Shown here piece after piece: positions 1-8,016 of a stretch of 64,000 bases of DNA (positions are counted from its first letter, which is position 1; each line of letters opens with the position of its first letter). The stretch covers positions 1-64,000 of the forward strand of contig CAZSHG010000001.1 of assembly GCA_964606695.1 (NCBI GenBank). Direction: 5' to 3'. The position numbers and the translations under genes were made by a program. This stretch comes from CAZSHG01 sp964606695 [NCBI: uncultured bacterium] (GTDB lineage Bacteria; UBP14; UBA6098). A model generated the notes under the pieces. The model had not been told where the DNA came from. It worked only from the letters and a program-made list of their open reading frames with translations, and did no database searches.

Positions 1-57
1 ATCAAACGGGCGCTTCATATAGCGCTGGTTCCATTGACCGTCCAGACATACCGGTAG
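1..57 (+). CDS. rpsR: 30S ribosomal protein S18, C-terminal end (partial)
   Basis: Frame 1 is open from the window edge to TAG at 55-57 and gives 18 residues, beginning IKRALHIALVPL, which match the conserved end of S18 (IKRAR..LLP). The gene starts outside the window. It lies 12 bases before rplI, the usual rpsF-(ssb)-rpsR-rplI order, and its stop codon is part of the rplI ribosome binding site (TAGGAG). The identification rests on this short match plus the neighbour, so it is good but not complete. Confidence 0.8.
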   Translation: MKRALHIALVPLTVQTYR

Positions 58-69
58 GAGTGTAATATC

Positions 70-513
70 ATGAAAGTTATTCTCACTGAAGATATTTCCA
101 ATCTCGGCCCGGCGGGCGAAGTCATCGATGTCAAGGACGGATATGCACGTAATTATCTGATCCCGAAAAACCTTGCCGTAAAAGCCACTAAATCGAATCT
201 TAATCGAGTCGAACAAATCAAAACGGCAAGAGCAAACCGCGAGGAAAGGCGTAAGAAGAACCTCGCTACTCTCGCCGAAACCCTGGAAGGATTCAGCGTC
301 GATATCCCTGTCCAGGTCGGCGACGACGACAAAATATACGGTGCAGTCACCCAACACATGGTTCTGGAAGCTCTAAGGGCTAAAGGATTCAACATCGAGA
401 AAAAAACTATCCAGCTGGAAGAACCGATAAAACAGCTGGGCGTATATAATATTGAAATAAAACTACATCCCGAGGTCAGGCCGCAGATCAGAATATGGGT
501 GGTCAGCGCCTGA
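70..513 (+). CDS. rplI: 50S ribosomal protein L9
   Basis: L9 binds 23S rRNA near the L1 stalk and helps to keep the reading frame. The 147-residue length is normal. The N-terminal domain carries the family signature (GPAGEV, then KDGYARNYLIP at residues 22-32), followed by the lysine/arginine-rich linking helix (about 41-75) and the C-terminal domain ending in RPQIRIWV. TAGGAG lies 9 bases before the ATG and overlaps the rpsR stop, so the two genes are probably translated together. The next gene starts 7 bases after the stop, which makes this the head of a long plus-strand run. Confidence 0.97.
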   Translation: MKVILTEDISNLGPAGEVIDVKDGYARNYLIPKNLAVKATKSNLNRVEQIKTARANREERRKKNLATLAETLEGFSVDIPVQVGDDDKIYGAVTQHMVLEALRAKGFNIEKKTIQLEEPIKQLGVYNIEIKLHPEVRPQIRIWVVSA

Positions 514-520
514 TGCGGTC

Positions 521-1195
521 GTGAACGCCTCGCTATTCTGGAGGCTTTTGCTCGCCCACGTAATCGCGGATTTTCCGCTACAGCCCGATTATTTGATCGC
601 GGCCAAAAGGAAGGCGGGCGGCCTAATTATCCATGCCGCTTTGTTCGGCGTGGCGGCTGTTATAGTATGTCGACAATACTTAGGCAGGTATTACGAACTC
701 CCAATAGCGCTGGCCGGATTGACATTATTCCACGGACTTCTGGATTGGGCTAAATCGGCGGTTACGAAAAAAATGGGCAAAGATACGCTCTCTCTCTTCA
801 TCGCTGACCAGATGCTCCATATAGGTAGTCTGTTGCTTGTCGCGTGGATTTTGAGGTTCAGGCCTGTGGTCTTTGCCCCGGCATATCTGCCGATTACGCT
901 GGGTGTGCTGGCGGTTTGGACAGTGCCTATCGTATTGAAACTCGGTATAGCCGAGTTCTCCGGTAGGTCGATAAAACCTCATACGGCGATGGGCGCGTCG
1001 AAGAATAAACTGGGGATGTTAGAAAGACTCGGTTTGTTCGTAGCGGGATTAGCTCAGGGATGGTTCTTTTTCGCCGCTCTTGTAATTATCCCGAGAATTG
1101 TCTATTGGGCGAAGGGAAATAAAACTGGAACCACCCCGATAGGCTGGGTTTTGGCTTTCGGAATAGGAATCCTGGCTTCGGTGATAATCGGATGA
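521..1195 (+). CDS. DUF3307-family integral membrane protein
   Basis: This is a 224-residue, very hydrophobic protein with about six membrane segments. Its N-terminus (LLLAHVIADFPLQPDYL, residues 9-25) is the DUF3307 signature, with histidine, aspartate and glutamine in the first helix. A second conserved-looking stretch, HGLLDWAKS, lies around residues 70-78. The biochemical role of the family is unknown to me. The start is GTG with no clear ribosome binding site, 7 bases after rplI, so it may depend on coupling to rplI. The stop overlaps the next start by four bases (ATGA). Confidence 0.8.
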   Translation: MNASLFWRLLLAHVIADFPLQPDYLIAAKRKAGGLIIHAALFGVAAVIVCRQYLGRYYELPIALAGLTLFHGLLDWAKSAVTKKMGKDTLSLFIADQMLHIGSLLLVAWILRFRPVVFAPAYLPITLGVLAVWTVPIVLKLGIAEFSGRSIKPHTAMGASKNKLGMLERLGLFVAGLAQGWFFFAALVIIPRIVYWAKGNKTGTTPIGWVLAFGIGILASVIIG

Positions 1196-1653
1196 ATTTA
1201 CTTACTATAGATACGCTTGCAATCGACTCAAATTCGAACGACCTCGTGGTGGTTCTCGAAACGGTCGAGCACGAATTACTCCCAATCTGGATCGGTAATA
1301 TCGAAGCCTTATCTATCGCGCTTAAGCTGGCAAACCAGAAATCCCGTCGCCCCATGACCCACGACCTTATGTGCGACATGCTGAAAGCCCTGGACGTAAG
1401 GCTATTGAGAATCGTTATCACATCTCTGGTGGATAGCGTTTATTACGCGTTGATCTATATGCAACAGGGAACGGAGATGTTCGTAATCGATGCGCGCCCC
1501 TCCGATTCGATAGCCCTTGCGCTGAGGATGGAAGCGCCTATCTTCGCCGCCGATGACCTGCCGATGGTGAGTTCGGATGAATCAGATGACCGAAGACGTA
1601 AACTCGATAATAGACTTCGTAGAATCGAACCCGAACAACTTCTGGGGGGATAA
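1192..1653 (+). CDS. Bifunctional nuclease family protein (DUF151)
   Basis: The 153-residue protein matches the BFN/DUF151 family (DNase and RNase activity reported for plant and bacterial members). Visible family features are the PIWIG motif (residues 24-28), MTHDLMCDML (about 56-65), and ARPSDSIALALR (about 101-112) followed by APIFA. The start overlaps the DUF3307 stop (ATGA) and the stop abuts the next ATG directly, so it sits in a tightly packed operon. In many genomes this family lies near central housekeeping genes and its physiological substrate is not settled. Identification is firm; function in this organism is inferred. Confidence 0.9.
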   Translation: MNLLTIDTLAIDSNSNDLVVVLETVEHELLPIWIGNIEALSIALKLANQKSRRPMTHDLMCDMLKALDVRLLRIVITSLVDSVYYALIYMQQGTEMFVIDARPSDSIALALRMEAPIFAADDLPMVSSDESDDRRRKLDNRLRRIEPEQLLGG

Positions 1654-2160
1654 ATGATCCTGGAGTTTGAAAATAAAAAACCGAAAATCCACGAGACGAC
1701 CTTTGTAGCGGACAACGCTACCCTTATAGGCGACATCGTTTTGGGCGAAGAGGCCAGCGTATGGTATGGCTCCGTTCTTCGAGGAGATATTAACTCCATA
1801 ACGGTGGGCGCCCGGTCGAATATCCAGGATCTCTGCGTTGTCCACGTCGATATCGATAAACCGGTCGTAATCGGCGATGACGTAACAGTCGGTCACGGCG
1901 CTATTCTTCACGGCTGTATTATCGAAGACCGTTGTCTAATAGGGATGGGCGCGACAGTCCTGGATGGCGCGATAATAAGGACGGGCGCGGTTGTCGGCGC
2001 GGGCGCACTGGTGCCGCCCGGCAAGGAAGTAAAGGCGAACACACTGGTCGCCGGAGTGCCGGCTCAGAAGTTGCGCGGACTTACAGATGAGAATTACGAA
2101 TCGTTAAAACACCATGCAAAGGCTTACGCCGATTATGCAAATAGACATAAGAAAATATAG
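1654..2160 (+). CDS. Gamma-carbonic anhydrase-like hexapeptide-repeat protein
   Basis: The protein has 168 residues built of left-handed beta-helix hexapeptide repeats (for example TLIGDIVLGEEASVWYGSVL). Three histidines that would bind the metal are present: VVHVD, and VGHGAILHG with two. This is the YrdA/CaiE-type branch of the gamma-carbonic anhydrase family, cytoplasmic trimers; many members have weak or no measured carbonic anhydrase activity, so the activity is not assured. GGGGG lies just before the ATG inside the previous gene's end. The stop overlaps the beginning of the following gene. Confidence 0.9.
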   Translation: MILEFENKKPKIHETTFVADNATLIGDIVLGEEASVWYGSVLRGDINSITVGARSNIQDLCVVHVDIDKPVVIGDDVTVGHGAILHGCIIEDRCLIGMGATVLDGAIIRTGAVVGAGALVPPGKEVKANTLVAGVPAQKLRGLTDENYESLKHHAKAYADYANRHKKI

Positions 2161-3943
2161 TCTTCTGCTTCTGATAATCGCCCTCACTGCACAGGCCTGG
2201 GTGAACCCCGAGTATCTCGAGAACCGTTTCTTCTCAGCCGTCGAGAGTTTCCGTTCGGGCGATTACAAGGCGGCTCATCTCGGTTTTTCAGACTTGCTCA
2301 TCGACTCCCGCGGTAGCCGATATTATCCGATGACATATTTTATGCTGGCTTTGAGCTCCTACAAAGCCAGCGATTATGAATCCTCGGCGCGGGAATTCGA
2401 CGACTTCGCAGGAAAATTCCCGGAGAACCCCGCTTCCGCCAGAGCATGGACATACAAAGGAAACTCCCTTTTCCTCACCGGTCAATATCTGGAAGCTGTA
2501 AAGGCTTATCTCTACGCATTGGATTCGCCCTCGGCGGACGACGAAACGAAACGTATCGCTCTCGAATCCGCCAGATCGTTACTATGGGCGTATCTCAATA
2601 AAGATCAACTGATAATCATAGACGAATACGCCGAGGGATCCTCGGTCCAGTTCGTCGATTATATGCGCGCGAAACGACACGAATATTCCGGCGAGACCTC
2701 CAAAGCCTTAGATATCTGCACCAGAAGCCTCCACCGTAGACCGGATGGCACCGACGCCGATAGCCTGAAGGCGCTTTCCAACAGGATATCTTCCAGAATA
2801 TCCAGCAATCTGGCCGTCTCCGTTTTTGCTCCCACTTCCGGCGATTATACGGAATACGGTCAAAATATGATCAACGGTGTCCGCCTTGCTTTCGATCAAT
2901 TTGAGGGTAAATCACGCAAAAAAATCGATCTTGTAATAGAGAACACAGGTGCGGATATTTTAGTCGGCGCTTATTCGGCCAGAAGGGCTTTTGACTCGAA
3001 GATGCCGGTGGTATCTATTGGGCCGTTGGTTTCCGACGTCGCAGTTAGTGTCGGCGCCTTTTGCGATCAATACCGCGTCCCGATGATAACTCCGACTGCC
3101 AGCAAAGATGGGCTGGCCGGACTTTCGCCATATATGTTTCAGGTCGCTACCCCACCATCCATTGGCGCAGAGAAACTCGCCGAATATGCATTCAACCAGT
3201 TGGGTATAACCCGGTTTTCCGCTCTCGCCCCGGACGACCCGGTAGGCAGGAAGGCGGTCGCTAATTTCGGAAGAAAAATCGAGGAATTGGGCGGCGAGAT
3301 GGTCAGCGTATCGTATTACGCCGAGGGAACGGTCGATTTCTCGGAACATCTCAAACACATTCGCGAACCCTATTTTGAACAGATGCAACGCCAGGTGGCC
3401 AGAGCAGAGACCACCGACACCCGCTTTTACAAACCCAACGGCACAATGCGCGAAGAGGATGAATGGATAATCGATATACCCGCTCTGTTTGTGCCGGCAT
3501 ATTACGAAGACCTGTTAAATATTCTGCCGCAGGTGCCATTCAATTATATAAGAACGAAATTACTCGGCGCAAACGGCTGGATTATCGACGAGGTCAAATC
3601 GATGGAATCGTCCAGTATCGATAGCGCGGTTGTGGTCGCCGATAACTTCTGGGTCGATAGCGAGAATCCACTCTGGGAATCTTTCGCCCATGATTACAGG
3701 AGAGCTTATGGCGCTGAACCCGACCGTATAGCCGCCCTCGGTTACGATACAGCAAAAATTGTCTGCCGGGCGTTTTCCAGCGAGGCTATTACACCGGACC
3801 AGATGCGAGATTATCTGTCGGGAGTAACGGATTATTTCGGCCCCAGCGGAGGGATCGAATTCGACGTCGATGGAACCAATATTAGCGCTAACCTGATTAT
3901 GTTCGATAAACGAACACCAAAACGAATCGAGAGAAATGACTGA
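2135..3943 (+). CDS. Secreted TPR plus periplasmic-binding-protein-like fusion (LpoA-like)
   Basis: I place the start at the ATG at 2135 (MQIDIRKYSLLLL), because it gives a clean signal peptide ending near AQAW; an upstream ATG at 2114 would only add seven residues inside the previous gene. The mature protein (602 residues in all) has helical TPR-like repeats at about 25-205, rich in A/Y/F pairs, then a type I periplasmic binding fold at about 220-595 (SVFAPTSGDYTEYGQNMINGV). This is the layout of LpoA, the outer-membrane activator of penicillin-binding proteins, but there is no lipobox here. It may bind a ligand or cell-wall partner in the periplasm. Overlap of 26 bases with the previous gene and 8 with the next. 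Confidence 0.8.
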   Translation: MQIDIRKYSLLLLIIALTAQAWVNPEYLENRFFSAVESFRSGDYKAAHLGFSDLLIDSRGSRYYPMTYFMLALSSYKASDYESSAREFDDFAGKFPENPASARAWTYKGNSLFLTGQYLEAVKAYLYALDSPSADDETKRIALESARSLLWAYLNKDQLIIIDEYAEGSSVQFVDYMRAKRHEYSGETSKALDICTRSLHRRPDGTDADSLKALSNRISSRISSNLAVSVFAPTSGDYTEYGQNMINGVRLAFDQFEGKSRKKIDLVIENTGADILVGAYSARRAFDSKMPVVSIGPLVSDVAVSVGAFCDQYRVPMITPTASKDGLAGLSPYMFQVATPPSIGAEKLAEYAFNQLGITRFSALAPDDPVGRKAVANFGRKIEELGGEMVSVSYYAEGTVDFSEHLKHIREPYFEQMQRQVARAETTDTRFYKPNGTMREEDEWIIDIPALFVPAYYEDLLNILPQVPFNYIRTKLLGANGWIIDEVKSMESSSIDSAVVVADNFWVDSENPLWESFAHDYRRAYGAEPDRIAALGYDTAKIVCRAFSSEAITPDQMRDYLSGVTDYFGPSGGIEFDVDGTNISANLIMFDKRTPKRIERND

Positions 3944-4142
3944 AAAACAGGATAAAACGATACTCAGACTGACTCAAGAGGACGGCACGGTTCAGGACAT
4001 AACGATGGAACAACTCGCCCTCATGAACCATGTCAATTTTCAGGCTCTTATAACGGTGCTTTTTAAAAAGGGAATCATCAATCAGGAAGAGCTACTGAAA
4101 GAGATCAACCGACTACACAAGGGGCGTTTGGGAACGAAATGA
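3936..4142 (+). CDS. Small unknown protein (68 residues)
   Basis: I do not recognise this gene. It encodes a 68-residue, charged soluble protein: a short beta-like N-terminus (TILRLTQEDGTVQDIT) followed by two predicted helices (QLALMNHVNFQALITVL and INQEELLKEINRLH). Its ATG overlaps the previous stop by 8 bases and its own stop overlaps the next start by 4 (ATGA), so coupled translation makes it credible as a gene despite its size. It may be an accessory part of the downstream ATPase-membrane module, but only position supports this. Confidence 0.65.
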   Translation: MTEKQDKTILRLTQEDGTVQDITMEQLALMNHVNFQALITVLFKKGIINQEELLKEINRLHKGRLGTK

Positions 4143-4555
4143 AATACTCCTGGTCAATAAGGCCGGCCGCGGAGTTCAAAACAAAAGCATGGTTCGCCAT
4201 TATTATAATCGTTCTTTCTGGAGTTGTTATCACCTGGGCCGCCGACGGAAATTACGTTTTCGGCGTTATCGCAGTGGCGTTAATGACCTTCGCGGCGTCG
4301 AAGTTCTTTTTCAAAACACATTATTATGCCGACGAAATAGGCATAGGCGAGAAATTCCTCGGCATCGAAAGGGTGCGTAAGTGGCACGAATTTAAACGCG
4401 CCGACGAGGGCGACAGAGCGATATTCCTGTCCCCTTTCGAGAAACCCCGGAGAATGGACAACTACAGAGGGTGGATGGTGCCGACTCCAAACGAGGAGAT
4501 AAAACTGTTTATTATGGAACAAGTGAAAATCGCCAATTCTGAACCGGAAAGTTAG
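4139..4555 (+). CDS. Unknown two-helix membrane protein (138 residues)
   Basis: The protein has two adjacent membrane helices (about residues 16-34 and 39-58) and a cytoplasmic-looking C-terminal part of some 80 residues (YADEIGIGEKFLGIERVRKW...). That arrangement resembles bacterial PH-like membrane proteins, in which a helical hairpin precedes a small beta domain; this is a resemblance only. It is translationally coupled to both neighbours: a four-base overlap upstream and a three-base gap downstream. I cannot name a function. Confidence 0.7.
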   Translation: MKYSWSIRPAAEFKTKAWFAIIIIVLSGVVITWAADGNYVFGVIAVALMTFAASKFFFKTHYYADEIGIGEKFLGIERVRKWHEFKRADEGDRAIFLSPFEKPRRMDNYRGWMVPTPNEEIKLFIMEQVKIANSEPES

Positions 4556-4558
4556 ATT

Positions 4559-4903
4559 ATGCAGGAAGATTTCTGGAATGTCGACTGGGACAAGGAATTC
4601 GCGGAAGAGTTGCAGGAGGACGAATTAGCTCTTTTTGACAGGTTAGCCGTGGAGATCGTAGAAAGGCAGATGATCGTCCCGGCACTGATGATTTTAGAGA
4701 GTTTCAAGCCGTTTAATTGGATCGGAAGCCAACTTATGTTGTTGCTTGAACCGATTTCGGTTTATATGTTCAATATCAAAGAACTTCGAACTTTGCGTCG
4801 AGCTTTGCAAAAACGTAACGCAATGGAAGTATTCGCAAAGAAAATAGAAAAGGCCGATTCCGAATTTGGCCGAAATAAAAAGAAAGGGAGTCCCGATGGA
4901 TAA
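4559..4903 (+). CDS. Unknown small protein with amphipathic helices, coupled to the ATPase gene
   Basis: The protein has 114 residues. It starts acidic (VDWDKEFAEELQEDE), then has a long hydrophobic helical stretch (residues about 38-72, PALMILESFKPFNWIGSQLM) with no ideal transmembrane span, so it may sit on the membrane surface, and ends in a basic helix (LRRALQKRNAMEVFAKKIEKAD). Its stop overlaps the start of the MutL/GlmL-like ATPase by 8 bases, and that ATPase gene's ribosome binding site lies inside it. This tight link suggests it belongs to the same complex. I do not recognise a named family with confidence. Confidence 0.7.
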   Translation: MQEDFWNVDWDKEFAEELQEDELALFDRLAVEIVERQMIVPALMILESFKPFNWIGSQLMLLLEPISVYMFNIKELRTLRRALQKRNAMEVFAKKIEKADSEFGRNKKKGSPDG

Positions 4904-6767
4904 GAACCCCGAGGATATCAAGGTTATCCTCGCAACGGACTGCGGTTCGACAACCACTAAAGCGATTTTAATACAACTCGTTGACGGCGAATACCGGCTT
5001 ATAGTCCGGGGCGAGGCACCTACTACAGTCGAAGCGCCTTTCGAAGACGTAACCATGGGGGTCTTGAATGCGGTTACGGAAGTCGAGGAACTGGCAAACA
5101 GAGATCTGGTAACGGACGAAGGTCAGATAATGCGTCCCGTGCAAAACGATAAAGGTTGCGACATATATATTTCGACCTCCAGTGCAGGTGGCGGCCTGCA
5201 GATGATGGTCGCGGGCGTGGTTAAATCGATGACTGCCAAATCCGCCGAACACGCCGCGTTGGGCGCCGGCGCTATCGTCATGGATGCCATCGCCTCGAAC
5301 GACAAGAGACTACCCCATGAACAAATCGAGAGAATAAGGCAGTTGCGGCCGGATATGATCCTGCTGTCGGGCGGTATCGACGGCGGGACGGTTTCCCACG
5401 TTGTCGAACTTGCCGAACTTATTTCTGCGGCGGATCCAAAACCCCGGTTGGGAATAGGCTATCAACTCCCGGTGATTTACGCCGGAAATATCGAGGCCAG
5501 AGAAAACGTCAGCGAAATCCTCGAAGAAAAAGTCGATCTACGCATAGTCGAGAACATCCGCCCGGTATTAGAAGAAGAAAACCTGAAACCCGCCCGCGAG
5601 ATGATCCACAATCTCTTCATGGAACACGTCATGGCGCAGGCTCCCGGTTACAAAAAATTGATGCGTTGGGCGGATACCCCGATTATGCCGACTCCCGGCG
5701 CGGTAGGCGCGATTATGAAACGCGTCGCTGACGAAGAAGGAATACAGGTCCTCGGCGTAGATATCGGCGGTGCTACGACCGACGTCTTCAGCGTCTTCAA
5801 GAATCCAGCTTATGACGACCTGAAACCGGAACACGAATCCGAAAATCCGAAGACCATATTCAATCGAACGGTTTCGGCCAACCTCGGAATGAGCTACTCG
5901 ATAAGCAACGTCTTCAAGGAAACGGGACTGGAAAACATCATGCGTTGGGTGCCCTATGACCTCGACGAAGTCATGCTCCGCAACCAGGTGAAGAACAAGA
6001 TGGTTAGACCGACGACAATTCCGCAGGCCATGTCCACGTTGATTTTCGAGCAAGCTTTAGCCCGCGAAGCTCTCCGGTTAGCGTTTATCCAACATTGTAA
6101 TTTTGCGACAACACTTAAAGGCGTCCAGAAACAACGGACAATTTCGGAAGCCTTCGAGCAGGTCGATAGTGATACTATAGTCGATTTGATGGGTTTGGAT
6201 ATTCTAATCGGTTCCGGCGGCGTGTTATCGCACGCACCGAGACGAAACCAGGCCGCAATGCTATTACTCGATGCCTTCCAACCGTACGGATTCACCATGT
6301 TGGCTGTGGATTCAATATTCATGATGCCGCAATTGGGCGTCCTATCGACAATCCATCCGAAAGCCGCTACCGAGGTTTTCCATAAGGATTGCCTGATATA
6401 CCTCGGAACTTCGCTTTCACCGGCGGGAAGGACAAAAATCGGCGGAAGCGTCGGAGATTACCGTATCGAAACCGAGGACGGCGAAGTCCACGAGGGCGAA
6501 TTGTTATTCGGCGATATGGTGAGATTCGACCTCCCCGTAGGGAAAAAAGCCGAAGTAACCTTCGACCCTACACGGTCTTTCGACGTTGGTGAAGGCGGCG
6601 GTAAAAAGGTAACCAGGTCAGTCCAGGGCGGAGTGGTCGGGGTCATCATCGATGGAAGAGGCAGGCCACTCGAAATACCGACGGACAGGCAGATAAGGGT
6701 GGATTCACTTATCAAATGGTTACTCGCCCTCGGAGTTTACCCCGAAAGCGCCCTTAAAAAAGAATAG
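4896..6767 (+). CDS. GlmL/MutL-like ASKHA-fold ATPase, no mutase partner nearby
   Basis: The start is set at 4896 because GGGAG lies 7 bases upstream and the N-terminus then begins just before the phosphate-binding loop. The 623-residue protein has the three ASKHA nucleotide motifs: phosphate-1 ATDCGSTTTK (13-22), phosphate-2 VDIGGATTDVF (about 287-297) and an adenosine-type loop IGSGGVLSHAPRR (about 438-450). It belongs to the family of MutL/GlmL, the protein encoded with coenzyme-B12 glutamate mutase. GlmL proteins are to my knowledge about 460 residues, so there is an extra C-terminal beta-rich part (about 490-623, with GEGGGKKVTRSV and GVIIDGRGRPLEIP). No GlmS or GlmE and no B12 genes occur here. 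It more likely powers or regulates the membrane proteins encoded next. Confidence 0.88.
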   Translation: MDKNPEDIKVILATDCGSTTTKAILIQLVDGEYRLIVRGEAPTTVEAPFEDVTMGVLNAVTEVEELANRDLVTDEGQIMRPVQNDKGCDIYISTSSAGGGLQMMVAGVVKSMTAKSAEHAALGAGAIVMDAIASNDKRLPHEQIERIRQLRPDMILLSGGIDGGTVSHVVELAELISAADPKPRLGIGYQLPVIYAGNIEARENVSEILEEKVDLRIVENIRPVLEEENLKPAREMIHNLFMEHVMAQAPGYKKLMRWADTPIMPTPGAVGAIMKRVADEEGIQVLGVDIGGATTDVFSVFKNPAYDDLKPEHESENPKTIFNRTVSANLGMSYSISNVFKETGLENIMRWVPYDLDEVMLRNQVKNKMVRPTTIPQAMSTLIFEQALAREALRLAFIQHCNFATTLKGVQKQRTISEAFEQVDSDTIVDLMGLDILIGSGGVLSHAPRRNQAAMLLLDAFQPYGFTMLAVDSIFMMPQLGVLSTIHPKAATEVFHKDCLIYLGTSLSPAGRTKIGGSVGDYRIETEDGEVHEGELLFGDMVRFDLPVGKKAEVTFDPTRSFDVGEGGGKKVTRSVQGGVVGVIIDGRGRPLEIPTDRQIRVDSLIKWLLALGVYPESALKKE

Positions 6768-6776
6768 GAGAGCGAA

Positions 6777-7913
6777 ATGGGACACGTATATACACCAGGC
6801 TTAAAAGTTACGGAATACACGAGAATCAAAAAAAGACGGATACTACCCTTAAAGGGCGAAGTCACGGCAAATGTCGGAGATAAAGTCCAACCGACGGACG
6901 TTATCGCTAAAACCGATCTGCCGGGCAACGTCGAACAGATGAACGTGGCGAACCTTCTCGGTTGTGATCCAGAAGATTTGAAATACTTCATGAAAGTTAA
7001 GGAAGGCGAGAAAATCGAGAAAGGACAGCTTGTAGCGAAAAACAGGGGTCTATTGGGAACGGGGCTTTTCAAAACCAGTGTCAAAGCGCCTTTCGAAGGC
7101 TCTATCGAAGCTATCAGCCAGGTTACCGGGAACGTTCTGTTCCGCGCCATGCCGATACCAATCGAAGCTACAGCCTACATCGAAGGAGAGGTTACGGAAG
7201 TCATCCCGGAAGAGGGAACCGTAATCGAGGCCAATGCGACCTTCATACAGGGTATTTTTGGGATAGGCGGCGAGAGATTCGGAGAAATTCTGGTCCTATC
7301 TAAAGACACACACGGCGATTTGACGCAGGATATGATTAAGGAAGAACATCGCGGAAAAGTCCTGATTTGCGGTAGAAAAGTAACAGCCTCGGCGTTCAGA
7401 AAGGCCGCCGATATCGGTATTAAAGCTATCGTCGCAGGCGGTGTAGATGACCGCGACCTGCGTGAAATACTCGGATTCGATATAGGCGTGGCAATCACCG
7501 GTTCTGAAGATGTCGTTACGACAATAGTTACAACCGAGGGATTCGGTGAAATCCCAATGGCGCAGAAGACCTTCGACCTGTTGAAAAAATACGAAGGCAG
7601 GGGCGCAAGTATCAACGGCGCGACTCAAATTCGCGCGGGAGTTATAAGACCGGAAATTGTGATTAACCAAAAAGAACCGCCCGAAAATTACGTCGCAGAA
7701 AAAGCCGAAGAAAATATCGGTTTAAGCATCGGTAGTATGGTGCGAGTTATCCGATATCCGTATTTCGGCAAAATAGGCACTGTTAAAGCTTTGCCGCCCG
7801 AATTACAGGTTCTCGAAAGTGAATCGAAAGCGAGAGTGCTGGAGGTCGAGTTCGAAGACGGAATCGAAGCCATGGTTCCCCGCGCGAATGTGGAAACTAT
7901 CGAAAGTTTCTAA
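6777..7913 (+). CDS. Barrel-sandwich (lipoyl-like) and KOW-domain protein of the ATPase module
   Basis: The protein is soluble, 378 residues, with no signal peptide. The N-terminal 150 residues hold barrel-sandwich-hybrid features of the RnfC/biotinyl type: repeated turns such as VTANVGDKVQPTDVIAKTD and VKEGEKIEKGQLVAKN, then VKAPFEGSIEAIS. There is no MKM or DKA lysine, so it is probably not biotinylated or lipoylated. The middle (about 190-290) looks alpha/beta (GKVLICGRKVTASAFRKAAD). The end (about 318-375) resembles a KOW/SH3 barrel (GSMVRVIRYPYFGKIGTV). TAGGAGAGCG before the ATG overlaps the ATPase stop. I infer a cytoplasmic adaptor between the ATPase and the membrane proteins. Confidence 0.85.
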   Translation: MGHVYTPGLKVTEYTRIKKRRILPLKGEVTANVGDKVQPTDVIAKTDLPGNVEQMNVANLLGCDPEDLKYFMKVKEGEKIEKGQLVAKNRGLLGTGLFKTSVKAPFEGSIEAISQVTGNVLFRAMPIPIEATAYIEGEVTEVIPEEGTVIEANATFIQGIFGIGGERFGEILVLSKDTHGDLTQDMIKEEHRGKVLICGRKVTASAFRKAADIGIKAIVAGGVDDRDLREILGFDIGVAITGSEDVVTTIVTTEGFGEIPMAQKTFDLLKKYEGRGASINGATQIRAGVIRPEIVINQKEPPENYVAEKAEENIGLSIGSMVRVIRYPYFGKIGTVKALPPELQVLESESKARVLEVEFEDGIEAMVPRANVETIESF

Positions 7914-7928
7914 ACCTAAAGGAATCGC

Positions 7929-7957
7929 TTGCGTTAATACAAACTTTATTTTATTCT
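7929..7957 (+). promoter_or_regulatory. Candidate promoter inside the ATPase-membrane operon
   Basis: TTGCGT (7929-7934), 17 bases, then TATTCT (7952-7957), in the only gap of about 100 bases within this run of genes. It would start a transcript about 55 bases before the lipoprotein gene at 8017. The boxes match the consensus only partly, so this may be a secondary promoter or chance. Confidence 0.35.
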
Positions 7958-8016
7958 ATGTAGTTAATGGATATGGATAAAAACAAATGAATCACATATT
8001 TAGAAAAGGAGCGAGG

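Noticed and set aside
4896-6767. Naming the ATPase glmL/mutL as part of glutamate fermentation
   Set aside because: No glmS, glmE or B12 genes nearby, and a different, conserved-looking set of membrane genes follows.
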